A stretch of 47,597 bases of DNA from an uncultured Muribaculaceae bacterium (GCA_905233845.1 CAJOFH010000016.1:1-47597); one strand, 5' to 3'. Counted from the first letter of the stretch, positions 1 to 8,900 are shown. A program made the numbers and translations. The notes: generated by a model from the sequence alone, not told the origin.

Positions 1-75
1 CGTGTTTTTTTAATAATGTTTTTTGCACTACAAAATTACTAAAAATCTCGCTATGTTCCTAATTTTCAGCTAAAT

Positions 76-96
76 AAAATTCATCGAACTCACGTT
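76..96 (+). repeat. 21-nt dispersed motif, copy 1
   Basis: This stretch recurs with one mismatch at 5942-5962, just after the 3' end of mfd. It is built from two 9-nt half-units, ATTCATCGA and an ATTCACGTT-like unit. It lies just before the first ORF of the accessory cassette and may mark the edge of inserted DNA. Confidence 0.5.
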
Positions 97-127
97 AATA
101 TTAGATGCTGAAGGCATTGAAGGTCAG

Positions 128-370
128 TTGGAAAATCTTAAAGATAAATATCAATTGAAACTTGACTATGACAGTGAGGCATATTTTGATGGTATATTGT
201 GCTGTAGCATTATTGGAACAGCTGTAAATATAGGTATGTTCCTTCTTCAGGCCTATTCAATGTGGGGCAACAAACGTGTTGGTCTTAAGACACAAGATGT
301 TGAGATAGATGAAATAACAATTAAAAATGTTTTGGAATATTTAGAATCTAAGAATGATAAGAAAGAATAG
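128..370 (+). CDS. Small hypothetical protein, one likely membrane segment
   Basis: I do not recognise this 80-residue protein. Its start is a TTG. The frame stays open upstream to a stop at 71-73 with no ATG, so the gene may be a 5'-truncated remnant whose front was replaced by the repeat at 76-96. Residues about 22-41 are hydrophobic (GILCCSIIGTAVNIGMFLLQ) and could span a membrane. The C-terminal half is charged. The gene is very AT-rich. Its 3' end overlaps the metallopeptidase-like gene by 17 nt, which suggests translational coupling and a shared role. Function is unknown. Confidence 0.45.
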   Translation: MENLKDKYQLKLDYDSEAYFDGILCCSIIGTAVNIGMFLLQAYSMWGNKRVGLKTQDVEIDEITIKNVLEYLESKNDKKE

Positions 371-1487
371 TGTGGATGATAATTCTGACTTGTTATCATA
401 TACGATTAATATACTAAACCAAAAATATGGTTTAGATATTAAAATCGATATCGTTCAAGATAGCAAAATTTTACCACATATAAAAAAACGGATAATGTCA
501 ATTAACTACAATATTCGTTTAGCTACTCTATTTGCACTTTATAATTTTGGAAATGCAGAGTTAATTATTAAATATTATTTGACACACAAATTCTTGTCAT
601 ATAATTTATATGATGAAGCTGAGAATTGGTTAAGACAAACCATATCAAAATCAAACAAGATTTTAATAAAAAGCAAGGTGAATTCAACATCTTTTTTTCA
701 TAAGAATATTTATCGTTATAATATAAATAAAGATGAAATATTAAAGTTTCAACAATTGTTTGTTTTGTTGCATGAATATAGTCATGGTTTGTTTTATCAA
801 AAAGAAGATATTAGAAATTATTATTTTGATATAATAAAGAATTCCCTCAATGAGTTAGAATCCGCAAAAAACGATAAAGAAGGTGTTTTAAGCGCAATAT
901 CAAAAGAACTTCATTGGGGATCCAGATCTTTTTTAATGGAAGTAATTGGATATGGATTTGTCAATAGAAATTTAGATTTAATTCCTTCAATATATAATGA
1001 CATCAGGAAAATTGAAGAGTTTGCATGCGATCTTCATGCCTGGAATGTATTAATATCAATTTTGCATTATGGTGGTTTTTCTTTAAAAGAACAAATTGTT
1101 ATGTTCACAAAAGCCATAGAAGCATTATACTATTTGGAAAACTATAAAGCTGTTGATGATTGCTTGTCTTATAAAATAGATATGAATAAAGCTGAAAATA
1201 TTTCATTATTTGATAGCATTAGATATTCTATTTTAACATATAAAACTGTACTTTATTTAGAAGGTAAAGAAAAAGGTAAAGGTTTTGCTTTTGATAAACA
1301 ATTTTCATTATTTCGTTGGAATGAAAGATATGAATTCATTAAAGTAATAACAAAATACTTACCACTTTCAGCACAATTAAAAGAAGGTGCTAAAATAACG
1401 ATAAATAAAGAACAGTCAATATCAATTTATGAAAAAATTAATAATTTTGAAGAATCCTTTTTAATAAAAAGTGGTTTTAAATGTTGA
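354..1487 (+). CDS. HExxH zinc-metallopeptidase-like protein
   Basis: This 377-residue protein has a gluzincin-like zinc site: HEYSH at residues 140-144, then EEFACDLHA at 221-229, whose Glu or Asp could be the third ligand. The arrangement resembles Lit-type (peptidase U49) and ImmA/IrrE-type proteases, which cleave one specific host or phage protein. I cannot assign it to either family by eye. There is no signal peptide, so it should act in the cytoplasm. The rest is mostly helical and rich in Lys, Ile and Asn. Very low GC and overlaps with both neighbours suggest a horizontally acquired cassette. The substrate is unknown; phage exclusion or toxin-like proteolysis is only an inference. Confidence 0.6.
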   Translation: MIRKNSVDDNSDLLSYTINILNQKYGLDIKIDIVQDSKILPHIKKRIMSINYNIRLATLFALYNFGNAELIIKYYLTHKFLSYNLYDEAENWLRQTISKSNKILIKSKVNSTSFFHKNIYRYNINKDEILKFQQLFVLLHEYSHGLFYQKEDIRNYYFDIIKNSLNELESAKNDKEGVLSAISKELHWGSRSFLMEVIGYGFVNRNLDLIPSIYNDIRKIEEFACDLHAWNVLISILHYGGFSLKEQIVMFTKAIEALYYLENYKAVDDCLSYKIDMNKAENISLFDSIRYSILTYKTVLYLEGKEKGKGFAFDKQFSLFRWNERYEFIKVITKYLPLSAQLKEGAKITINKEQSISIYEKINNFEESFLIKSGFKC

Positions 1488-1719
1488 AATATTAAAATAC
1501 ATCTTCATAAAATATCAAGAGGATTACTATTCAGTTTCTCCTGAACTAAATCCACTATACAAAAACAATTATAATGATTATGAAATTCGTGGTGGTTACT
1601 GGAATTCTGTCCCAAGAGAATTCATTCAAAAAGCTGCGAACAGAGTTCGTCAAAAAGCCTGCTCACGCAGGAATATTAACCTTGATATTATAAGATATTT
1701 AAACTATGCTAACCAATGA
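1471..1719 (+). CDS. Small hypothetical protein with a repeat-derived C-terminus
   Basis: This 82-residue ORF starts at a GTG inside the end of the metallopeptidase-like gene, a 17-nt overlap. The N-terminal part is rich in Tyr and Asn (KYQEDYYSVSPELNPLYKNN). From about residue 53 the reading frame runs through a hairpin repeat that also occurs in non-coding DNA at 3709-3754. The last 30 residues (about KAANRVRQKACSRRNINL and on) are therefore encoded by repeat DNA. The original gene may have ended elsewhere, with the insertion giving it a new tail. Function is unknown and the annotation as a working gene is uncertain. Confidence 0.4.
   Translation: MVLNVEILKYIFIKYQEDYYSVSPELNPLYKNNYNDYEIRGGYWNSVPREFIQKAANRVRQKACSRRNINLDIIRYLNYANQ
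1627..1680 (+). repeat. Hairpin repeat, copy A (within a coding region)
   Basis: This copy matches 3709-3754 over 46 nt with one mismatch. It has two small inverted repeats, GAAC-AGA-GTTC and CCTGC-TCAC-GCAGG. A third, inverted copy lies at 3871-3920. It is read in frame by the 1471-1719 ORF. Confidence 0.7.
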
Positions 1720-1820
1720 GTTATCCGAGTAAAGGAGATTTGATAGACCTAGTGAATGGTCTGTGTTTGATTGAAGAAAAAATAAAAGCTAAAACCAAAA
1801 CGATATGGAAAGTGAACTGA
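1716..1820 (+). CDS. Possible 34-residue coupled ORF
   Basis: An ATG overlaps the TGA of the preceding gene as ATGA, and the frame stays open for 34 codons. It ends 16 nt inside the next gene. The product begins MSYPSKGDLIDLVNGLC and has a Lys-rich second half. It would close the gap in a chain of five overlapping ORFs. It could instead be the remains of the next gene's original N-terminus in a shifted frame, or chance. No family is recognisable. Confidence 0.3.
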   Translation: MSYPSKGDLIDLVNGLCLIEEKIKAKTKTIWKVN

Positions 1821-3436
1821 TCCGCCTGATGCAGGAGGGCATGAGCCTCAAGGATTATGACGAGGAATGGTTCGAGAATTTCTTTGAAATCTATATTTCG
1901 AGCATTCCCTTGACTGCCGACGAGCAAGAGGTCCTCGCTCAACTCTTGGCACATGGATATCTGAAGGAATGGAGAGCAGACTTTGTGGAGATAGCAACCT
2001 GCTATGTGGAGCCAGACTTTGACCTCTGGATGAAGGCATTTAAGCTCCAACCCGAGGGCTCGCTGGGAGGATTCTATTTCTATCAGCTACTTGAATCGTA
2101 TCACAACTCTAAATTCGGCTTACCATCCGATATTCGTTGGTATGAGGCTCTGTTGGAGTATTCGGATGCTTATGGCTATGGCGACGAGCCTGAAGAGGCA
2201 ATGGGCATCTTTGAAGCAGCCTTCAATGCTCACAAGAATACAAAATTCAGAAAAGCCATCATTAATATCGCCTACAATTGGGTCGCTGATTATAGCCTAG
2301 ACCTTCCGGACGAAGCTGATGATTACTTCGATAACTTTAATCACGGTGAAAACGAGACCGACGAATTTGCAAAAGCCTTGATGCTGAAAGCAGACGAGGT
2401 GGATTCTGTCGATTTATTTGACGTTGATGACCCTGTGATTAATGATGTTAGACACCCAGCACATGCACCTGTTGAAGAACAGCCTTTAGCCAACACCACT
2501 CCCAAACGCAAAAAGTTCTGGCGTTACCTCATTCACCTTATCGGCATCAGTTTCTTGATCATCTTTCTCTGGGTCGGTGCCGAGGCTTGTTATGACCATT
2601 TCATCAAGAAAATGAGCTTTCATCAGATATTCCCTGTCAGCTCAATGACCGGCCTGAAGTCTCTGATTTTAATAGTTTTGGTTTATCTTTTTTATATTGG
2701 GGCATTCAAGTATTTGTATCGATACCTCAAAAGGGCTATCATCTATTCTAAAGCACTATTTAATGCCGTGTTCTTTCCAAAGAAAGGTATCATAGGGCGA
2801 AAGTTGCACTTGTACGGATACGGCCCAGAGAATGTTCGTTTCAACCATTTGAACAATAGTAACACAGATATTTATCCGATGATGCTCGTTCCAAAGATTG
2901 GTACATACTTTGCAAAGCCTATTCTGGGCAAGAATTGCAAACGTGGACCTGGCGAACAGTGGCTTGCCTTGTGGATCAAGGCTCACGGGTTGAAGGGATT
3001 TTACGATAACCAAGCGTTACGTGCCGGAAGTCACCGCTATGAACCCGATCTGGCCTACATTGATGAGCAACACGGCATATATATCGATATTGAGAACGAT
3101 GAGCCCTACACGATGGGAAAACGCATCCCAACCCATTACCTGGGTAAGGATGACCAGCGTAATAACAATATTACAGCAGCAGGATGGATTGTTCTTCGCT
3201 TCAGCGAGAAGCAATGTCTTGACTCGCCAGCTAGAGTTGCAAGGACGGTAATGGATGTAGTTCGCTCTATCTCCCCCGACGTAGAGATGCCCCGAGTGCT
3301 ACAAAACGTACAACCAGTCGATACTGACCCGCGTTGGGACTATGACACCGCCCGACAGCATGCAAAATCCCGCTACCGCGATAGCTATATGAACAAGCAC
3401 CTTATCCTACGCCTCGGCAACCTGTTTTTCAAATAA
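1805..3436 (+). CDS. Membrane-anchored PD-(D/E)XK-like nuclease-domain protein
   Basis: This 543-residue protein has three parts. Residues 1-190 are an acidic helical domain. Two membrane segments lie near 240-258 and 284-303. Residues about 380-490 resemble a DUF559/Vsr-like endonuclease fold: GEQWLALW, then EPDLAYID (Asp415), then IDIENDEP (Asp428, Glu430), then an Arg and GWIVLRFSEKQ. This order matches the PD...(D/E)x(D/E)...R...GW.V.RF pattern of that superfamily, although the usual Lys is missing. The nuclease-like domain should face the cytoplasm, tethered to the inner membrane. GC is much higher than in the four ORFs before it. It may be a defence or DNA-processing factor; this is inference from the domain. 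Confidence 0.55.
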   Translation: MESELIRLMQEGMSLKDYDEEWFENFFEIYISSIPLTADEQEVLAQLLAHGYLKEWRADFVEIATCYVEPDFDLWMKAFKLQPEGSLGGFYFYQLLESYHNSKFGLPSDIRWYEALLEYSDAYGYGDEPEEAMGIFEAAFNAHKNTKFRKAIINIAYNWVADYSLDLPDEADDYFDNFNHGENETDEFAKALMLKADEVDSVDLFDVDDPVINDVRHPAHAPVEEQPLANTTPKRKKFWRYLIHLIGISFLIIFLWVGAEACYDHFIKKMSFHQIFPVSSMTGLKSLILIVLVYLFYIGAFKYLYRYLKRAIIYSKALFNAVFFPKKGIIGRKLHLYGYGPENVRFNHLNNSNTDIYPMMLVPKIGTYFAKPILGKNCKRGPGEQWLALWIKAHGLKGFYDNQALRAGSHRYEPDLAYIDEQHGIYIDIENDEPYTMGKRIPTHYLGKDDQRNNNITAAGWIVLRFSEKQCLDSPARVARTVMDVVRSISPDVEMPRVLQNVQPVDTDPRWDYDTARQHAKSRYRDSYMNKHLILRLGNLFFK

Positions 3437-3790
3437 AATCACAAGTTTTTTAGTATAATCATTTTTCGTTTTTTTGCTTATGGGAATTTTTAGCATGCTC
3501 GTTTGTCTCTTTCCATTTGTGCGTTGTTGACCCCCTATGGGGCTCAAAAATAGAGGGAAATACACCATTCACCACGCCACGCAGCTCTTCGAGCTACGCG
3601 CCGTGGTGCTACTCATTTCGCCCCCTTCGGGGCCATTGTGGCCTCCGGCCACTCCAAACACTCTAGATGCGGATTATTAAGGACAAAGGCTGCGCGTGGT
3701 TTTATTTTCAAAAAGCTGCGAACTGAGTTCGTCAAAAAGCCTGCTCACGCAGGATTTAATTAATAATCACCGAGTTGCGCAAGCGCCGAA

Positions 3791-3870
3791 ATTTTAGTGC
3801 GTCAGCACCATTACAATTTTAGCGAAGCTTTAATTTCCAGCGCAAGCTGGCAACCTCGCGCCTCAAGGCT
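3791..3870 (+). repeat. 80-nt hairpin module, direct copy 1
   Basis: It contains three hairpins (GTGC-GTCA-GCAC, TAGC-GAA-GCTT, CCAGC-GCAA-GCTGG). The second copy at 3962-4041 keeps every stem and changes one loop from GCAA to GTCA. Confidence 0.75.
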
Positions 3871-3961
3871 TAAATATTCCTGCGTAAGCAGGCTTTTTGA
3901 CATCGATAGATGCAGCTTTTCGAGATTATAGCTCTCTCAAGGCAAAACCCGCGACGCCACG

Positions 3962-4041
3962 ATTTTAGTGCGTCAGCACCATAACAATTTTAGCGAAGCT
4001 TTAATTTCCAGCGTCAGCTGGCAACCTCGCGCCTCAAGGCT
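3962..4041 (+). repeat. 80-nt hairpin module, direct copy 2
   Basis: It differs from copy 1 at three positions, two of them in the third hairpin's loop, so the stems are unchanged. Confidence 0.75.
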
Positions 4042-4114
4042 GCCTAGAAACCGTTTTCGGCATTTTTGTGCGATTTAAATTGCTAAGGTTTACAATAGAT
4101 TGAAGGAAAATCAC

Positions 4115-4122
4115 TAACTTTG
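4115..4122 (+). promoter_or_regulatory. Bacteroidetes -7 element TAACTTTG
   Basis: The octamer fits TANNTTTG and lies about 150 nt before the coiled-coil gene at 4270, so the leader would be long and AT-rich. No good TTG is seen at the usual -33 distance. A related TAACTTTA at 4211-4218 is an alternative. Confidence 0.45.
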
Positions 4123-4269
4123 CAGCCGCAAATTTAGAGTCGTGGTAAAGAATAAACATTTTTTTTGCAAATAATCCTAAAATTGCTACTGAAGTTGAAA
4201 AAAATAATTGTAACTTTACCAGCTCACACGAGATAAAGAGAAAATCATTAAAATTTAAATATAGGAATT

Positions 4270-5526
4270 ATGAGTTTTAACAATGCATTGAAGAAAGTCC
4301 TTGGACTTAACGACTTTGGCGAGGGGGTTGACGATCTCGAATACTACGAGAAGAGAGACTATGACAATCCTTGGCGCAAGGAAGAGGACGAGAAGAAGAA
4401 AAGCTCCAGCGATGGCGATAATGATAATCGCGATGAAAAGGGCCAGGGCCAGCCACAGCCCAAGCCAGCCTATACTCGTGTAGAACTTCCCCGTCAGGAG
4501 GTTGACATGACTGGTCTTGCAGTTAGCAAGGAAGACGGCGTGCCCGAGAATATTCTCAAGCGCCTCATGAATATCATCAATGGCAACCTGTCGCCACACA
4601 TCCTCAACAACCTGAACGTTGAGGCCGAGACACGTGCTATTGTTGAGAGCCTTAGACCACAATTCCGTGATTATGAGACCAACCTTCGCAAGGACGTGCT
4701 TGACAGCGCTGCCGAGCGTTGGAACAAAGAGCGCGCCGAAATCATCGAGAAGCTCAAAGAGACCGACGACAAGGCTCTCAAGGCCTACGATGAGATTGAG
4801 GAGCTGAAGGAGAGGATTAAAGCTACTGAGAACAACCGCAAGGGAACCCTCACTCGTTATAACGAGCTGCAGATGAAGATGCAGGAGCTCATGACGGCCA
4901 AGGAGAAGACCGACATGGAGAACCGTAGCCTTCAGAACAAGATGAAGGTGCTGCAGATGAACGAGGAGAAAGGTGCCAATAACGACAAGGCAAAGGAAGA
5001 GCTGCTCAAACTCAACGAGGAACTCACCAAGGAGCGCAAAGAGGCCATCAAGTCGAAGGACCGCATCGCTCAGCTGCAAAAGCAGGTTGACGAGCTGCGT
5101 GCTAAAGGTGAAGGCGCAGCACCAGCTGCAGCCGTAAATAACGATATGATTGAGGACCTCTCGGCCGAAGTGGCTTGGCTGCATCACAAGCTCGATGAGA
5201 CTACCGAGGAACTTGAGCACGCCAACGAGGAGCTGGCTCAGGCTCAGGAACTCATGTCGGAGATTGACAAGTTTGAGGAAATCAAGCAGCGCAAGGACAA
5301 TGAGATTGCCGAGCTCAAGAAGAAGCTCGCTAACGCCGGCAACAACGATAACGAGCTACTCGACGAACTCAAGTCGAGCAACGATGAGCTCAAAAAACAA
5401 GTGGAGAAGCTCACGAAGCAACTCAAAGAGGCTAAGGTTGAGAAAGATGATGACCCCATCCTCAACGACCTCGACGACGGCATCGAGTTCACTGGCGACA
5501 AAGACCAGATGTCGCTCTTTGAGTAA
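4270..5526 (+). CDS. Coiled-coil protein with C-terminal beta-clamp-binding-like motif
   Basis: I do not recognise the family of this 418-residue protein. Residues 1-40 are conserved-looking and acidic, and 44-70 are a charged, disordered linker (KKSSSDGDNDNRDEKGQGQP). From about 120 to 395 it is heptad-rich with high Glu, Lys and Leu, typical of a long coiled coil with SMC-like character. The last residues are QMSLFE. QMSLF fits the bacterial sliding-clamp-binding pentapeptide QL(S/D)LF at its favoured place, an exposed C-terminus. There is no signal peptide. It stands alone, with its own promoter and terminator. A replication- or repair-associated scaffold is an inference from the motif only. 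Confidence 0.75.
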   Translation: MSFNNALKKVLGLNDFGEGVDDLEYYEKRDYDNPWRKEEDEKKKSSSDGDNDNRDEKGQGQPQPKPAYTRVELPRQEVDMTGLAVSKEDGVPENILKRLMNIINGNLSPHILNNLNVEAETRAIVESLRPQFRDYETNLRKDVLDSAAERWNKERAEIIEKLKETDDKALKAYDEIEELKERIKATENNRKGTLTRYNELQMKMQELMTAKEKTDMENRSLQNKMKVLQMNEEKGANNDKAKEELLKLNEELTKERKEAIKSKDRIAQLQKQVDELRAKGEGAAPAAAVNNDMIEDLSAEVAWLHHKLDETTEELEHANEELAQAQELMSEIDKFEEIKQRKDNEIAELKKKLANAGNNDNELLDELKSSNDELKKQVEKLTKQLKEAKVEKDDDPILNDLDDGIEFTGDKDQMSLFE

Positions 5527-5564
5527 CAACCACAAGTTGCCGCAGTAGCGACTAACTCAACAAA

Positions 5565-5596
5565 AGAGGCAGGACAACCATCCTGTCTCTTTTTTT
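5565..5596 (+). terminator. Rho-independent terminator
   Basis: An AGAGGCAGGA arm pairs with TCCTGTCTCT around a six-base loop, followed by a run of Ts. It ends the coiled-coil gene. Confidence 0.85.
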
Positions 5597-5636
5597 GGGG
5601 ATAAAGGAATTTATTCGTGTCCGATAAAGGTGGAGT

Positions 5637-5920
5637 AGCTGCTCCCCTAAGCTAGGGGAGCTGTCACGAACCACGAAGTGCTCGGGGAAATTGCAAAACA
5701 TGTGTTGAGCATAGCTCAGCGTGTGGTGCCGAAGGCATTGCAACTTTACCCAACATTGTGACTGAGGAGTATGTCAAATATCTTGATAAACAACATCTTG
5801 CCCTATCATACTTCCCCCAACCCGCTCTTTCAGCGGCAATGGGCTGCACCTCACCAATGCCAAAACAAGTTTTGCCGCTGGTTTCGGTTTGCACCATTGG
5901 TCTATCTTAGAGGGGGAGCT
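5637..5920. mobile_element. MITE-like non-coding element
   Basis: The ends are imperfect inverted repeats: AGCTGCTCCCCTAAG at 5637-5651 and CTTAGAGGGGGAGCT at 5906-5920. A CCCCTA-AGC-TAGGGG hairpin at 5644-5658 is followed by GAGCTGTCACGAA, and GTGACTGAGGAGT appears near 5760. Motifs of this kind are widespread short repeats in gut bacteria. No transposase or convincing ORF lies inside. It fills the spacer between the coiled-coil gene and the 3' end of mfd. Confidence 0.5.
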
Positions 5921-5941
5921 AAAACACTGAATATAAGGATA

Positions 5942-5962
5942 AAAATTCATCGAATTCACGTT
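5942..5962 (+). repeat. 21-nt dispersed motif, copy 2
   Basis: It matches 76-96 with a single difference and lies 12 nt beyond the mfd stop codon. Confidence 0.5.
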
Positions 5963-5974
5963 GGGTTAACGGGA

Positions 5975-8900
5975 TTATAGCGCTGGCAGTGCTGCGATTG
6001 TGCGCAGGATGTCGAGGGCTTGAAGGATGGTGGTGACGTTGGCGATGAGCATTGAGCGCTTGTTGTTCTTCTGGCGGAGTTTGCAGCGCAGAGGATTCTG
6101 CTGCAGGTAGTTGAGCATGCGTCCGAAGGCTGGTGACTGGTAATAGGCTTTGTTCTCGTCGCCCACGAAGTAGGCATACATCTGCCCGTTTTTCAGCGCT
6201 ATTTTCTCGATTCCCAGTCGTCGCGCCGTGCGTCGCAGTGGAACGATACGTATCAGCTCCTTGCCCATGTCGGGGATAGCTCCGAACCTGTCGCGCAGTC
6301 GCTCCTCAAAGTCGTCAAGTTCGCGCTGACTCTCCATGTTGTCGAGTTCGCGATAAAGCGAGATTCGCTCATTCTCCTGCGGCACATATTCCGAGGGGAA
6401 CATCAGCGTGAGGTCGGTGTCGATGACACAGTCGGCGGCAAAATCGGTCAATTCCTCGCCTGTCACCTCGCTGTCTTCCTGCATCTGCTCCATGTAGGTG
6501 TCGGCAAACTCCTCGGTCTTCAGCTCCAGCACCGCTTCTTTGAGAATCTTCTGATAGGTCTCGAAACCCAGGTCGGCTATGAAACCGCTCTGCTCAGCTC
6601 CCAGCAGGTTGCCCGCGCCACGAATGTCGAGGTCTTGCATGGCGATGTGGATGCCAGCTCCCAAGTCGCTAAAGCTCTCGATGGCTTGCAGTCGGCGTCT
6701 TGCCACAGTGGTGAGAGGCACGCCAGGTGGCACCAGCAGGTAGCAGAACGCCTTTCGGCTGCTTCGTCCCACACGTCCACGCAACTGGTGCAAATCGCTC
6801 AGACCGTAGTTCTGCGCGTTGTTGATAATGATGGTGTTCACGTTAGGCATGTCGATGCCGCTCTCGATGATAGTCGTCGCCAGCAGCACGTCGTAGTCGT
6901 GGTTGGTGAAGTCGATGATTCGCTGCTCCAGCTGCTCGGGCGGCATCTGTCCGTGGGCTATCACCACGCGCGCGTCGGGCACGAGCCGGTTAATCATCGC
7001 CTTGAGGTTTAGGAGGGGTTCGATGCGGTTGTTGACCACAAACACCTGGCCGTTTCTCGAGAGCTCAAAGTTTATCGCCTCACGCACCACATCATCGTCG
7101 AGAGTGCTGATACTGGTGAGGATAGGGTAGCGGTTGGCAGGTGGAGTGTTGATGGTGCTCAGGTCGCGTGCTCCCATCAGCGAGAACTGCAAGGTGCGTG
7201 GTATGGGCGTGGCGCTCATGGTGAGGGTGTCGACATTGACCTTGAGCTGCTTTAGCTTGTCTTTGACAGCTACGCCAAACTTTTGTTCCTCATCAACCAC
7301 CAGCAGTCCCAAATCTTTGAATTTTACCGTCTTGCCAATGAGCTTGTGGGTGCCGATGATGATGTCGATTTTGCCCTTGGCGAGGTCGGCGATAATCTGC
7401 TTCACATCCTTGGGCTTGCGGGCACGGCTCAGGTAGTCGACACGCACGGGGAAGTCCTTGAGGCGGTCGCTGAAGGTGTTGTAATGTTGAAAAGCGAGCA
7501 CAGTAGTGGGCACGAGCACCGCTGTCTGCTTGCCGTCAACGGCAGCCTTGAAAGCAGCGCGAATCGCCACCTCGGTCTTGCCGAAGCCCACGTCGCCACA
7601 CACCAGCCTGTCCATGGGCTTGTCGCGCTCCATGTCGGCCTTCACCGCCTGCGACGCCAGCAGCTGGTCGGGGGTGTCCTCATAGATAAACGACGCCTCA
7701 AGCTCCTGCTGCAAGTAACCGTCGGGGCTATAGGCAAATCCTTTCTCCTCGCGACGTTGGGCATAGAGCTTGATAAGATCGCGGGCGATGTCCTTTAGAC
7801 GGCCCTTGGTGCGGCTCTTGATGCGTTCCCACTTGCCAGTTCCCAGCTTGCTGAGCTTGGGTGGTACACCTTCCTTGCCGCGGTATTTCGAGAGTTTGTG
7901 CAGAGCGTGAATCGAAACGAAAATAACGTCTCCGTTCAGATATGACAGCTTTATCATCTCCTGCATCGTGCCGTTGATGCTGGTGCGAAGCAGACCCTCA
8001 AATCGTCCGATTCCGTGGTCCTCGTGCACGATGAAGTCGCCAGTCTCTATCTGATTCAGCTCTTTGAGCGAGAGTGCGAGTTTGCCTGAGCGTGCTCGCT
8101 CGCTCTTGAGGTTGTACTTGTGGAATCGGTCAAAAATCTGATGATCGGTGAAGACGCACATCTTGTGGTCGTCGTCAACCCATCCCTCATGCAGCGTCAT
8201 GGCAACGGGCGTGAACTTGATTTCGTCGTGACGGTCCTCAAAAATCACGCGCAGACGCTCAATCTGCTTCGCGCTGTCGCTTAATATATATAAGGTATAG
8301 CCGTTCTCCAGAAAGTGGGTGAACGACTGGCTAATGAGGTCGAAATTCTTGTGGTAGATGCCCTGAGGGGTGCAATGGAGCGACAGTTTGGCGTCGCCAG
8401 TTGCCATGCTTTCACCATAGTAGAACTCCAGGCGGCGCATCGCGTTGAGCGACACGATGAACTGCTTCACGTCGACAACCTTGAGCATGGCATCGCGGTC
8501 ACACTCCTGTGCTTCGAGGGCACTGTGGCTCATGCTTTCCTTGCCAATGGCCTCGACGCGTTGCTTGAGCCACGTGATGTCGCGCACCACCAGCATCACG
8601 TCGTTGCCCACGTAGTCGAGCAGCGACACGCCGGCATCTACCGCCTGTGACGAGGTGTTGTTGATGATGCTCACGCTCTTGAGTTTTTCCAACGAGAGCT
8701 GCGTCTCGACGTTGAAGGTGCGGATGCTGTCAATCTCGTCGCCAAAGAAGTCGATGCGGTAAGGGTACTCGTTGCTAAAGGAATATACGTCGAGGATGGA
8801 GCCGCGCAGAGAGAACTGCCCAGGTTCGTACACATAGTCCACCTCTTGGAATCCCTGCTCGCGCAGCCTGATGGAAACTTGTGTGAGGTCCAACTCTTTG

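Larger units (their letters stand above)
3530..4045. repeat. Mosaic of short hairpin repeats (non-coding)
   Basis: This gene-free stretch is packed with small inverted repeats with 3-4 nt loops, such as CCCC-TAT-GGGG, GGCC-TCC-GGCC, GTGC-GTCA-GCAC and CCAGC-GCAA-GCTGG. An 80-nt module at 3791-3870 is repeated directly at 3962-4041 with three differences. A 46-nt block at 3709-3754 faces an inverted copy at 3871-3920, making a fold-back of about 210 nt. No ORF is supported here. The DNA from 3437 to 3529 is AT-rich with no clear terminator. Confidence 0.75.

Noticed and set aside
3530-4045. CRISPR array
   Set aside because: The repeats are not evenly spaced, have no unique spacers of constant length and no cas genes are present.
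4255-5220. A 321-codon Leu/Val-rich minus-strand frame
   Set aside because: It mirrors the Glu/Lys codons of the coiled-coil gene, which has its own promoter and terminator.
5771-5980. Short frames between 5600 and 5980
   Set aside because: They cover the MITE-like element and resemble no protein.
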